Shown: positions 1-33,100 of the stretch, one piece after another
Numbering within the stretch: position 1 is the first letter of the stretch
Layout: each line of letters opens with the position of its first letter
NCBI GenBank assembly: GCA_016806645.1
Contig: JACSYO010002159.1
Coordinates: 13,185,327-13,249,326 of the forward strand
Direction: 5' to 3'
Length of the DNA stretch: 64,000 bases
From: Ophiodon elongatus
Taxonomy: Eukaryota; Chordata; Actinopteri; Perciformes; Hexagrammidae
The notes under the pieces: generated by a model
The model's database searches: none
Told to the model about the DNA's origin: nothing
The model's input: the letters and a program-made list of their open reading frames with translations, nothing else
Position numbers and translations under genes: made by a program

Positions 1-441
1 TAGTTGAGTGATGCCTTGTTTCCTAAAAATCTGTTTTTTTTTAGCATAAATCTCTTTTCCTTAGAATGTTAACAATAGTCTTACTGAAGTGTAATTTGTC
101 CATTTCACGGAATGCTAGTTGTTCGATGAAGCATTTTACCTCACGACGATTTGTGTATATTTTGACTGCCGGCACACAGGGAACTTGTGGAAGAGCTCCA
201 CCCCCTAATGAAAGAAGCGTTAGAAAGAAGACCTGAGGTTGGTTGATCGTATTTACAGCACCGTACACAACACCGCTAAAACATATACTTCTGGATTTAA
301 TTTGTGAATGAACTGGATATTGCTCTGCAACGTTGTCAGAGAGATGACGTGTCTCAGAACATCCCAGTCACAAAATAAAGAGGAATAATAACATCCCCAG
401 GGCCTAAGTCATGAAGAATTCTTCTTAATAATTGTTTGCAG
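1..441 (+). other. FRY intron, truncated at window edge
   Basis: Non-coding sequence before the first visible FRY exon, ending in TTTGCAG at 435-441. No repeat or exon is recognised here. Confidence 0.7.
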
Positions 442-20896
<20,455 letters not shown>

Positions 20897-22085
20897 TGGC
20901 GGCCTGACAGCGCCTGACACCCGTTCCTGCACAGCGACCTGTCCCATGCCTAGCCTCTGGTCCTGTTCGGGGCTGCTGCTATCGTCTCAGTGGTTAACAA
21001 GCACTCTGCTCTCACCTGGGAATAACCAAACCCCCTCTCCTCTTCCTGCGCGGAGCACATCAGAATGTCATGAAGTCAGGTCATCAGATGTGCAGCAATA
21101 CTGTTGTTTGTTTTTAGAAAGATGAGAAACTTTGCCGTTGCAGAGAAACTTAGGCTTTTATTGCACTAATAATAGAAATTGTCACAAAGCGACCATTTGC
21201 TACTGAGGTCAACAACTTTCATGTTTAACAAATGACATACCAAAGCTAAGTGATTTTCTTTCAGTTATGTTGTTTTAATTGTCAAGGGAAAATGTGCAAT
21301 CCTACACGAAAGTGGAAGAATTTTACTGTATCCTGAAAGAATGTATTTGAATATCATAGCATTGGAAAGCATAAATATTGTTAGTACAGAAAAAGGGAGG
21401 CTTCATTACTTGGTTAAAGTAGTGAGTGGGTCTTTTGTGTGCGTGTGTGTGTGTTTGTGTGTGCTTGTGGTGTGTGTGGGTGCTCGAGTGTGTGACATAA
21501 ACCTGAAGACCGTCACAGATGGATTATGGATACTGATTTACAGAAATTGTTTGCATTTAACTACTTCAACATGCTGCAAAACTACTGTAACGTCTCCCAA
21601 ACCTACACTACATGCTGCTGTGTGGGCTGTCTGTTACATGAAACATCTTACTGTACCTTTTAACTGTGCAGCTTTTAGTGATTAGTTAAATGATCTAATA
21701 TTATTTGCAATAGAAAAACATGCATTTATCAGATTAGATTTATAGAAACCAAACATTTTGTTTTATCTTTAAACCTGCCAAGCTTGCAAATTGTATGTAC
21801 TATAAAGTGTAATAGTAATGTTTATGAACAAATACAAAAACTATTTTAACTGAATGATTGTACATAGTGCAATGGGGGCTTTGCTCAGACTCACAAGATT
21901 GTATTTTTATGGACTTACAATTTGAGCTGCATGTAGAGGGAAAGAGATAGCTATTTATAAAGATTCCACAAGAACTGTTAGTGTAGCTTCTGGCCTTGTA
22001 AATACTACTGCCTTTGCAATGTGCTGTACTTTGGTGTTCTGTACACTTATGTAACAGTCAAAAATAAAACGTACATTTGTTAACT
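20897..22085 (+). terminator. fry: FRY 3' UTR with poly(A) signal
   Basis: AT-rich 3' untranslated region after the TGA at 20894-20896. An AATAAA hexamer sits at 22063-22068, followed by a GT-rich stretch, so cleavage near 22085 is likely. It holds a short (TG) run at 21440-21480. About 470 bp then separates this end from the BRCA2 promoter. Confidence 0.75.
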
Positions 22086-22540
22086 ATGGTTTCTTTTTGT
22101 GATTTGTGGGATATTGTTATTGTTAAGTTTGTTTGTTTTCATAAACCGGGATTTGATACACCCTGGGTGTTTCCTCCAGACAAGAGTTAATGGTTGTGCA
22201 CCACTCAGAAAGCACTGCCTGTCAGGTGTAGCGGTAAGATTTAAAACACCCGTGACAGCAGCAGTCATACCCCGGGCAGGAGGCATAGATGTATAAAGAC
22301 ACATCCATTGCTCAGTCAGAAAGTCTGCCTGAAAGGCTACATTTAGGAAATAATGGAATAAAAGTTTCAAATATATTATTCATCTGTTATTGAAATAATG
22401 CCACAGATTCAAATATAATCGCCACCCACTGTCACAAAACATCCTGATATCCATGTAATAAGCCCCCTATTGTTTTAAAAGCATGTAAAATCAGACTTCA
22501 GTCTCCACAGTTCAATTTAAACAGGACTCTTATTTTGAAG

Positions 22541-22719
22541 TTAGACCTGATTTCCGGTTTGCGGCGCGCGAGGTTTGTTTTCTAAGCAGAGCGAACTAGC
22601 TAGCAGACTTGTTATTAAAACTTATTTATCATTGTATACCGTGAATTTGTGGATTGTCGTCAACATGTTGTCAAGAGTTCACTCCAGTGAGACATGAAAG
22701 TCAACACCACGCCGCCATG
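22541..22719 (+). promoter_or_regulatory. brca2: BRCA2 promoter and non-coding exon 1
   Basis: An ETS-like TTTCCGG core (22551-22557) is followed by an E2F-like TTTGCGGCGCGC (22558-22569), the arrangement expected for an S-phase gene. The putative first exon ends at 22719 with ATG against the donor GTGAGT. Three upstream ATGs (22664, 22694, 22717) lie in the leader. The transcription start, about 22575, is inferred and not visible. No ZAR1L exon, expected divergently here in mammals, is seen between 22085 and 22541. Confidence 0.6.
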
Positions 22720-23124
22720 GTGAGTCAGAATAACGGAGTTAAGAAGTAACGTTAGTTAAATCTATTTGTGCTGGTTTCTTTTCGAGAACGTGTGACTTTA
22801 GTTAGCAGTCAGTTCACCTTCCTGATGTGTTAGTTAGCTAGCTAGGTGTTTTTATAAGCGTTGGCAACCAGCTATAACATTTGAATACAACGTTAGCAAA
22901 CGTCACTTTGTCGACATTTGGTCCAAAGTGTTTTTAATATCAAGTTGAGGTAAGATAATGAAGTTGGTTAACAACAACAGCTAGCTAGCTTCCCAGAGGA
23001 ATGTCTCGCTTCATTCAGCTGAAAGCGAACTAACATGGACTGAGATGAGTTTCACATCGTGTGTCACTGTGTCTCCTCAGGTGAGCCACATCACACACTT
23101 GAGGTGTTACTTGAATCACCTGGA

Positions 23125-23985
23125 ATGGAGTTAACCTCTAAAAACATGTACGAGACGTATAAAGATGAAATCTGGAAAGGTAAGACGTCTCTGTTTTTCG
23201 TCACAATAAAACATAAACATTATAAGCTGCACAAAGATTGTCCATGTTGCAGGACTGTTGTAATGCATTGCATCGTACAGATGTTCCTGATGTGTCTAAT
23301 CCTTTAAATCCAGCAGCATCATCAGATAATGGTGCTTTTTGTGTCATCACAACAGACAAAACACAATGTTCTGAATGGAGGAGGTTGTGTTCTCATTACT
23401 CTTCTTTATATCATTATTCACTTTCTAATAAAGCGCTGGGACCCTTGGACCCCGACTGGTTCGAGGCACTGACATCTCAAATGTTCGATGAGGAAAATGT
23501 CTCTGATCAAGACGAACTGTGTGGGAACCAAGAGGCAAACTTTAAAACACCCTTTGACAGAAATGCAGTGGAAAGTCAGCTGTTCTCAACCCCCAAAGCC
23601 TTCAGGCGCAGTCGAGTTGTGACCCCGGAAACTGAGGAGGAGCAGTCGTTCACTGGTGAACACGGTTTTGTTTGATTAAAGTGTGACTATCCTGCATGTA
23701 TTAATCTATTTATTTATTTAAGTTAGTATTTCTAATAGATGCACTCATGCTAAGCACAACAAAAATATGGATGTGTGCATGGACAATTATGAATTGTTGT
23801 AAATTGTAGTAATCTACTTGTGTCTGCATTGAGAAGCTTTCTTGACGTTGCATCTAAAAATATTGTTTCTCTGTGGTACCATTTAGAAAAGGAAACATTG
23901 CCATGGACGACAACCCAAAGTCCATATTTGTTCCAGATGTCAAAAGAGGGGTGAGTGCAATAACTCAGAGACTTGACTGTCTCTG

Positions 23986-24037
<52 letters not shown>

Positions 24038-24078
24038 ATGTATGTATATGTGTATGTATGTATATATGTATGTGTATA

Positions 24079-24157
<79 letters not shown>

Positions 24158-27100
24158 TCATTGTTTTTATATTTTAAATTCATTTTTACATAGTTCTTAT
24201 TTCAATGTCATAAGGCATTCTAAAGGGCTTTTCATTTAAAGCAAAAAATAAACAAATATTGCTTTAGATATCTCTTAATGGTAAAGAATTGTTCTTTGAG
24301 AAAATACTTTTTCGCGCCTAAAATATATTCCCATACATTGTTAATTCAGTATTTCTGGAGATAATTTGAAAGTCATTTTGCAAAAGTTACTTGTATTGTC
24401 ATTGCTGTTGGCAGTTTGTGATGTCTATTGTGGTCTTTATAGGATCCCAGGTGCAAAATATGGAGGTTTCCATCCTCAGAGTCTGGACTGTTTTGGTGAG
24501 CTGTAAATATATCTGTATTTCCTCGGTGTGAATTATATGTGGAAAAAAAGATTTAATCATCTCTGGTTAATATGTTTGTCTTTGTCATGTGCACAGATCT
24601 GCTTCACACCCCACACAAATCCCTAGTAAGTGTATTGAATCTAACAGGGATGTTAGCTTTTTTTCAACAAATGTCAGCATGTGAATGTGGAGAAATGGAT
24701 AACGTTAAGGTTTCACTTCTTTGTTTTGTTTTTTGAATGATACAGGTCAGCTATGACAAGCAAATATCTGAAAGTCTCGGAGCACAGCTTCATTCTGATA
24801 TATCATGGACGAGTTCTCTGAATACCCCACAAGCCGTACCATCCACCCTTATTTTAAGTAAGCAAATTGTCACGTTATTGGGTTTTGTTAGTATTGTTTC
24901 CTGTTTTATTTTTAATTTCCCTGCCTCTTGTTTCCTCTGTTCACTTCACTTCCTGTCCTTGTGATTTTTTTTGCCCCGCCCCTAAATGAATCCTCCTGTG
25001 TCTCAAACCTTGTTTGTCTCCTGCCTCCTTGTCGGTTGGTCTGCCCTACTGCTGCTCATGTCCCTGCGTGTGTCTCTGTTTCTATCCCTGCTTTGTCTTT
25101 TTGTAAACCTTGCTTAAAGTAAAGACCTTGTTTTTGCAACCTACTACCAAGTCTCGAGTCTGCATTTGAGTCCTGCTGTCTTTGGTCCTCAGTCCGTGAC
25201 ACAAATGACACCAACTGGTTGTTGTTTTGTTTTTGTTTTTTTAAATCTAGATGAATTGTGAATCGTTAAATAATTGTGCCTTCTCAATTTTATAGCGAAA
25301 AGTGATGAGAGTCCCTGTCCAGTGAGTGTTTCTGCAGACAGTAATGTTGTGGTGAGTTCTCTGTCCAGCCCAAATATGCGAAAGATATATCTCCAATCTG
25401 TAGACTGGAGGAATAAAAGAGTTTGAAATGTTCTGTTTCATGATTCGTAAAAGATGGAATATATTGAAACTACGAATTCTTCACCTCATATCCTATAAAA
25501 TGTCAATAGATAAGGGATCAAGATGAAGAAAAAAGGCAGAAGATGTTCACATTAATTTATGTATTTTATATTAATTTAATTTTCCAAGTTCCAAAAACAT
25601 CCCAACATGCACATAGAAACTAAATCATAGCACACACAGACACATATCTGGCCTCTGAAACGTAACCTTCCCACCTAAACTACAGGGAGAGGAGTCATGT
25701 ACTTGTTCTAGGATTCCAACTCTTACTCTAAATTGGAGGCTCCGGATCTCGTTCCCAGTGTACAGTAAACATAGTGAATAAGCCGGTGTGACAATTAACA
25801 TTGCTTCTGTTTTTGTGTCTCTCAGTTTGTACGGAAGCTTTTCCCCTCTCTGTCAAATGCATCCACAGTTGGAGTGGTGTCACCCAAAACCCAAGACGTA
25901 CCTACCGTCCTCCAAGGTACGGTGTTTTTTTCATTACAATGTGCTTGTATCCGAGATGGCGCAGTAGCTCTGAATATGAATTACTTATGACATATTTTCC
26001 ATTGCACAGGCTTCTAGATGCATAATGCAACAATATACTTATTGCTTGTCTGTAATCAACAGGTGTTGTTTCCCTTGAGGCGGTTCAGCATCCAGACTCC
26101 CCCCAGAGTTCTCTGAATCAGAGTGACCTTGTTTGGAAACAGACACTACCGGATGCTATTGAGGATGGAGAAATCCGCAGAACAGTAGCAAGTGTTCTTG
26201 ATGGAGCTGAAAATGTTCTCTCTATATTTTTCACCAACAGTAGCTCAGCACTGAGGAAAGTGAAAACTGACAGAATCAAAAGAAAGCATGTCATTCCAAC
26301 AAAAGAACATGGCTGCAGCCCTTCGGACGTCTCATCAACCAACAATGCTGCATCCAGTGAACAGAGAACAGTTCATCAGGAACCTGGCAGGCTTCCCTCA
26401 CCCCCACCGGTGAAAACTGTAGATAGTGGAATCACCCAGTGGTCTCCGTTGAGTTTATCTGAACTTCCACCTTCTACTGTGAATACTTCTTGCCATAATA
26501 ATAGTCCTGCTATACAAGTGGAAAACAATATTTCAACAGAACAACTGCGCCATGACTCTGGCCAGCTAGTCAGGCCACCTATGAAACACACAGACTCTGG
26601 ATTTACCAAGAAAAAGAGAACATTTGTTTACACTGTTGAGACCCCAAAACTGCAAGTTCAAGAAAAAGAAACGCAGTGTCGGAGGATGGACTCATCGCCA
26701 GCAGTTCCAGTTTCTGGTAACGCATCTCTAATGCATGTTAAGTGTAATAATGCAATAATAGATTATGTATTAACTTGATGAAAGTCCCTTCTCTACAATA
26801 ACTGCACTTATGGTTTTGTTCATGATGCTTTTTCAGGACAAGGAGTTAATGTGAAGCAGTTGAAAGCCCCAGATGAAGCAGACCGTTGCAGAGTCGGGAT
26901 GAATGAGATGCAAAAACAGGGAAATCTCGTTAACGTAAATCTTCGTCCTTCTGCACAAGCAAACGTCCACGACCTTGACATGTCGCAGCTTTGCGAAGAT
27001 TTTGCGCAAGATTTCAGTCAAATGTCAGACCCCTGTAAACTGAGTAAAGTAGCAGAGGATACTCCCGGAAACGGCTTCTCTCCATCAACTTGTCTGTCAG

Positions 27101-30100
27101 CCATGAAACGAGCAAAGCGGAAAGCAATGCAAGCAAACCCTCGCCACGACCGTGACGGCGTCGGTGACAGAAGACACGTTCCTGCCGCTCATCCAAATAA
27201 CCCGCTCAGTGAGGGAACAATAAGTGACAGTGGATTCCAGTCTGCCGTTGCAGATAGCGCTCACGGGACTGCACCATTATTTGTTCTTCCCAGCTCAGAG
27301 ATCAACGGTCTACAGTGGACGGATAAACAAAGGGCCGCTCCTGTCACATCTATAAATACAGGGAATGGGAAAGCCCATTTGGATGATATTTTACAAGCAG
27401 CCGGATCAGATGCCAAGCGGTCCAGTGCAATCGGGGGAAGCCAGACTCCGGGCCCTGGCAGGGAGAGTGAGCTGCACGTAGAGAGCACATCAGCACGACG
27501 GCCCAGCAGTGCAAAAGAAGCTGTCGATAACATTGATCGCATTTCACTTAACGGTCAAGCTCGTGGCAATCTGCCAGAGAAAACAGTTTCACATCCGTCC
27601 GTCCGTCTATCAGGATTCACAACCGCTTCACATAAGGGTATACGCATTTCTTCATCCAACCTGGAAAAAGCCAAGCGTCTCTTTGATGAGACTGAAGGCG
27701 AAAGAACTTCAAGTGACCAGCCCACCAAATGTGCCCACGACACTAAAGACGAAAGGAGCGCGAGTCACGGATCGGTGAAAAATCCAACCACCAACTCAAA
27801 CCAGCCATTTTCTTCAAGTGAAACAAACGAGGATATCCGTTGCGAGTTAACAGCTTCTCAAAGAGCTGATGTGACGGAGCTGTGCACTCTCTTGGAAGAA
27901 GCAGATAGCCAGTTTGAATTCACACAGTTTAAAACGGAAAAGCCGAAACAGAACTGTCAAGTTAATGCCGCCTCTCCCCTAAAAGTTGACAAAGAAATTG
28001 ACCCAGATTTTCTTTCGGGTATCGATTTTGATGACAGTTTTAGTTCAGAAGCTGAAAAGCACCTGGCAGCAACTGTGATGCCGGACAAAACGAGCTCCAC
28101 ATCAGATGGTAAAACAAAGTGTGAAACGTCTGACGTCACAAGTAATTCCACAGGTTCGTCGTTGTCGAGCGCAGTGAAAAAAGAAAATTCCTCTCCTGAA
28201 GAGGAGTCTACCTCTTCAAAGCACATCTCAGGAGGCAGTAGTGGTGTTATGGCAGCTGAACCCAAAAATCTTGACGGAGCTGGGCACAAGCTGCAGAACA
28301 AAAATCCTTTAATGCTTGGTGTGGGATTTAAGACAGCAGGAGGAAATGTTTTGAGAGTTTCGAAAAAGTGTCTGAGCAAAGCTAAAGCTTTGTTTGCAGA
28401 TATGGAGGAGAATCTTGTGGCGAGTGAAACGTCACCGGACAAGCGAAGCAGAGCAGCTGATGCTAAAAGACAGTTTAGGCGCAGTGTGGAGAACCACACT
28501 CATAATAAAGGGGATGATTCTACGTTCACGGGTTGTGGTGACGATACCGAAGGGAGGGTTCAGGCTGGTTTTTCCAACACGAACAGACAGGTCACGGGCA
28601 TTAGAGCTGAAGAGGCTGCAAGAAGTTTGATAAACGTCAAAAGGGACACAGCCGCGTGTCAAAGTGGGTTCCAGATGGCCAGTGGAAAAGGGATTTCTGT
28701 TTCAGCAAAAGCTATGCAAGAGGCAGAGGCTCTCTTCGGAGACTGTGATGCAACTGACAGCAACGCTGGCATGCCAGTTAAACATAAGAAGAGCATAGAA
28801 GCCTTGCCTGGAACTGTCAGTCATGAGGAAACCCTTCCAAAATGTGAAGTTCAAGGGATGAAAGTAAACTGGTCTAAAGAACCAATCGGTGAGTTTGAAA
28901 ATGTGAATGCTGGACCAGCTGTGCACCATACTGAGGAGACGCACAATTTGGGTTTTACGAAAACACTGGCTTTAAAAAATGCTGCCTCTTTTCGTGGAAA
29001 CCCGTATTCGACTGCAAAGGCACTTTCATCTCTCTCATGCACAACATCAAAGAATATTGGCTCCTCTGCCATCCATGAATTGAGCAATGGCGGTGGATTT
29101 TGTACAGCCAGTGGGAACAAAGCATCCATGTCAGCTGATGCACTGAAAAAAGCAGAGCGTCTCTTGAATGAAATTCCTACACCAGAGGATGCAAACCAGC
29201 AACTGAAAAGAAAAGGGGATGCTTTAAGAACCGGCCATCTCTGCAATCCAAACCAAGTTTCTCCACCTAAAAGTGGTGGATTTCAGACCGCCAGTGGCAA
29301 AGGAGTCGCTATTTCATCTGCAGCCCTAAAGAAAGCAAAAGCTCTGCTCAGTGAATGTGATGAAGTTGAGAATACAGTCTTTGTAAAACCAACCCATTCC
29401 AAAATGCCAGTTCCTGGTCCAACACCCAGGAATAGTGGATTTCTTGCAGCCAGCGGGAAGCAAGTGGCATTTTCATCTGAGGCCCTGCAGAAGGCAAAAG
29501 CTCTCTTCAGTGATATCAGTTTCAGTGCAGAGATCCCAGCTGTTACACACACAGGGAGCAGTGACGAGAGTCAAGACGATGCTGAAGCTACAGAGAAAAT
29601 ACATTGTGGTTTCACTACTGCAGGGGGAGCAAAGGTCCATGTGTCACGGAAGAATCTGTTGGAAGCAAAAAACCTTTTGACAGAATTCGATGATGGTTCT
29701 ATTTCAGCAGAGGCAATGCAAGAAGCAGATGCTTTCTTCAAGGACTGTGACATAATGGACGGGAACGATGCCATGTCAGTAAAACAGAAGAAAAGTATCG
29801 CACCTGCGTGCGGAAGTGGCAGCGAGAAGAAAAACCTTTCAACGTGTAAAGAAGATCAGAGGTTGAAAATAAACATCTCTGAAGAGGTTGGAAGGCGACA
29901 CGCTGAGTTCGAAAATGTGAGCAGGGGATTAGTTGGAAACCATGAAAAAATGCTGCATCCTGGTGATGTGGAGATTCGCAACGGTGTTTTTAAGAAGACA
30001 TTGGATGTTTCCAACGCAGCTGCTTTACATGGAAACCCATCTTTGATGGAGAAGACTCTTCCTCCCCTGTTGTGCACAACACCAAAGAACATTAGCTCCT

Positions 30101-33100
30101 CCGCCATGAATGAATCGAGCAAAGGTGGTGGATTCTGTACAGCCAGCGGGAAAAAAGTATCCGTGTCTGATGACGCAATGACGAAAGCAAAGTCTCTATT
30201 AAATGAAAGTGCTACATTTGAAAACCCAAACAAACAGCCGACACCAAAAGAAAACACTTTTCCACCACAGAACGGTGGATTTCAGACCGCCAGTGGCAAA
30301 GGAGTTGCTATTTCATCTGCAGCCCTAAAGAAAGCAAAAGCTCTGCTCAGTGAATGTGATGAAGTTGAGAATACAGTCTTTGTAAAACCAACCCATTCCA
30401 AAATGCCAGTTCCTGGTCCAACACCCAGGAATAGTGGATTTCTTGCAGCCAGCGGGAAGCAAGTGGCATTTTCATCTGAGGCCCTGCAGAAGGCAAAAGC
30501 TCTCTTCAGTGATATCAGTTTCAGTGCAGAGATCCCAGCTGTTACACACACAGGGAGCAGTGACGAGAGTCAAGACGATGCTGAAGCTACAGAGAAAATC
30601 CATTGTGGTTTCACTACTGCAGGGGGAGCAAAGGTCCATGTGTCACGGAAGAATCTGTTGAAAGCAAAAAACCTTTTGACGGATTTGGCTGATGTTGAAT
30701 GTCTCGATTCAAACTCAACAAGCCCACATGACCTCCGTGAGTCAGAGCTATCAAAAGTGAAAGGTGTGAAAATACCTTGTAATCCCACCACAGTCAGTGA
30801 CATGGACATGTTTAGTGCCCCTCAGGTAGTTGAATCCTCTTTGCAAGAGACCGACCATGAAAATGAATCTCCTCAAATTCCAAGTGTACCCGGGTGCATT
30901 TTTATCAAAGACCAGGTCCATGTAGATGCATTTAGGGTAAAAGAAGGCAAAATGACCCCAGCAGTATCGCACAACCTCCATGACAGCCCTGTAGAGGAAA
31001 TGTCAGGTGTGTTGGACTCTAAAATACAGCAGACAAGCAGCAGAGAGGGACCTACGGTCAGAAGGCCACAGGTGTCTTCACTTCTAAACTTTCACTCTCT
31101 TAACCTGAGCGGCTGCACTGAAACCCAGCAGAAGTGGTTCGCCCAGGAAGCTCTGGACTGCACCAAGGCTTTGTTAGAGGACGAAGGTCTAGCTCTCTCA
31201 ATGACTTTAGAGAATGCCAGCCACAGATCTGTAGCGGAACAACAGCGGGCCGGGAAAAGACCGATGGAGGACCCAGATGTGACCGGTAAGTGTTTATCAC
31301 TCAGACCTTTAAGTAGCATAACATGGTTTTGTTAATGCTGCGCAGATTGTGAATCTGAATTATTTGCTCACAAAGTTATTTCACTGCCGTCTTCAATGGA
31401 TATTCAAATTTAAATATATTTTCCCCACATTTCAAATAAACCATAATTTTTAAATGAACGATAAGGCTTGTATATTAGATGTGATGCTCTCTGTTACAAG
31501 CGGGACCGTTAACCACGTCAACGGTTCCCTTACTGTTATGAAATATTCTAGGTCAGCCTCCCCTGAAAAGACGATTACTGGAAGAATTCGACAGAACTGT
31601 TGATGGTCCAAGAAGTTCAACGCTCCATCCAGAAAAAAGTTGTCCAAATGGTAAATCACGACCACTGTAACGTTGGCTCACGAATACTTGTGTTGTCTTG
31701 TCAGTTAACTGACCTGTATTTGTTTCTTAATGAAGGTGTAATGAAAGACAGAAGGATTTTCAAGTACAGCGTCTCTCTCCGTCCAAACGTCACGAGGCCA
31801 CACACGTAAGTTTGCCTGTGACTTCTTGGCCATGTTTTCAAGCGGCTGCCACTGGTTCTCAGCTCTTTGTGACGAATAGCTTTGTGTTGCAGCAATGGAA
31901 AAACCTTTGTGGAAACCAGATTACAAAACACAACACCGACACAATACTCGACCCCAGAAGAAAGCCGATCGGTACACTCGGAGAAGACGGCGTTTGTTCC
32001 TCCTTTCCTCACGAACATAAAGACGGAGGGTCGCAGGAATACAATGCTCAAGGACAACATAAGAACACCTTTTGCTTTTGTTCCTCCTTTCAAAAAACAA
32101 AGACCTTTAGTCCAGGAATGCTCTGCTAAACCACAGGTGGAGGAGAAGGAGGATAAACACCACCATCTCTTTGTAACGCCCTTCAACAGAAACACGTATG
32201 AACCGCCCACACGCAAAAAACAAAGCACTTCAGAATTAACTGCCGATAAAAGCCAAGAAGACGCTGAGACGGTGGCCTTGGCCCACAATACAAAACATAA
32301 TCTGATGAATAATAAAAAGCTCCTGGTTGCCTGTGGGTCAGAGGACTCTGCTGCAGAGACGTCACATGTGGAGGACACATTGTCCAGAAGCCAAGGTGCA
32401 GTAAGCTTTTTGGACAAAGTCAGCACTGTAAATGACTCTGCATACGATAGGTGAACTGATGATGTGATTATGGTCTCCAGACGTATTTCAGAATCTTCAC
32501 AATGTAGAGCTGGCACGAGATATGCAAGACATGAGGATCAGGAAAAAGAAGCGCCAGACCATTCGACCTCTGCCGGGAAGTTTGTTTCTCACCAGAACCT
32601 CAGGAGTGCCGAGGATACCGTTAAAGGCTGCAGTAAATGGAAGGCCTCCTGTGAGATACACCCCAAAACAGGCAAGGCCAGAACTGTAGTGTCGTTAGAT
32701 TCTGTTGTATTTGGTTCAAAATGAGATCACTGTCACGTATAAAGCTTTTTGACATGTTCTTGTTCTTCAGCTGTATGGACACGGAGTTCATCAGCACGTG
32801 TGTGAGCTCTCCAGTGAGACGGCAGAATCATTTCGCTTCAATTTGAAGCAGTTCATCAAACAGGAAGCGTTTCTAGACGGAGGTGGCGTTCAGCTTGCTG
32901 ACGGAGGATGGCTGATCCCCAGCAAGGATGGGACCGCAGGGAAAGAAGAGTTTTATAGGTATTATAGATTTTTAGTTGGGTATAAATCAGGCTTTGTAAT
33001 GTTGAGCCTAATTTTTGTGAAATGAGGTGTGTCTTCAAATGCAGGCTGATTGTACTGACTATCTTCTTTTTCCTGAACTGTCCACAGAGCCTTATGTGAC

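Noticed and set aside
23873..24193. Plus-strand frame rich in Tyr-Ile and Cys-Val
   Set aside because: Compound AT/TG microsatellite in BRCA2 intron 4; only 23887-23950 is an exon and in another frame.
27957..28499. 180-residue minus-strand open frame
   Set aside because: Shadow of BRCA2 exon 11; the plus strand is a 4.4-kb open exon with BRC repeats.
29275..30682. CRISPR-like or phage-like direct repeats
   Set aside because: The repeats are long protein-coding BRC units in a vertebrate exon, not short spaced repeats.
32401..32460. BRCA2 exon 14 continuing to the TGA near 32453 as a truncated protein
   Set aside because: Splicing at the GTAAGC donor (32401) to 32492 restores the conserved downstream frame (ARDMQDMRIRKKKRQ).
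31701..32516. 271-residue minus-strand open frame
   Set aside because: Antisense to BRCA2 exons 13 and 14, whose plus-strand frame carries conserved FxPP motifs; no independent homology.
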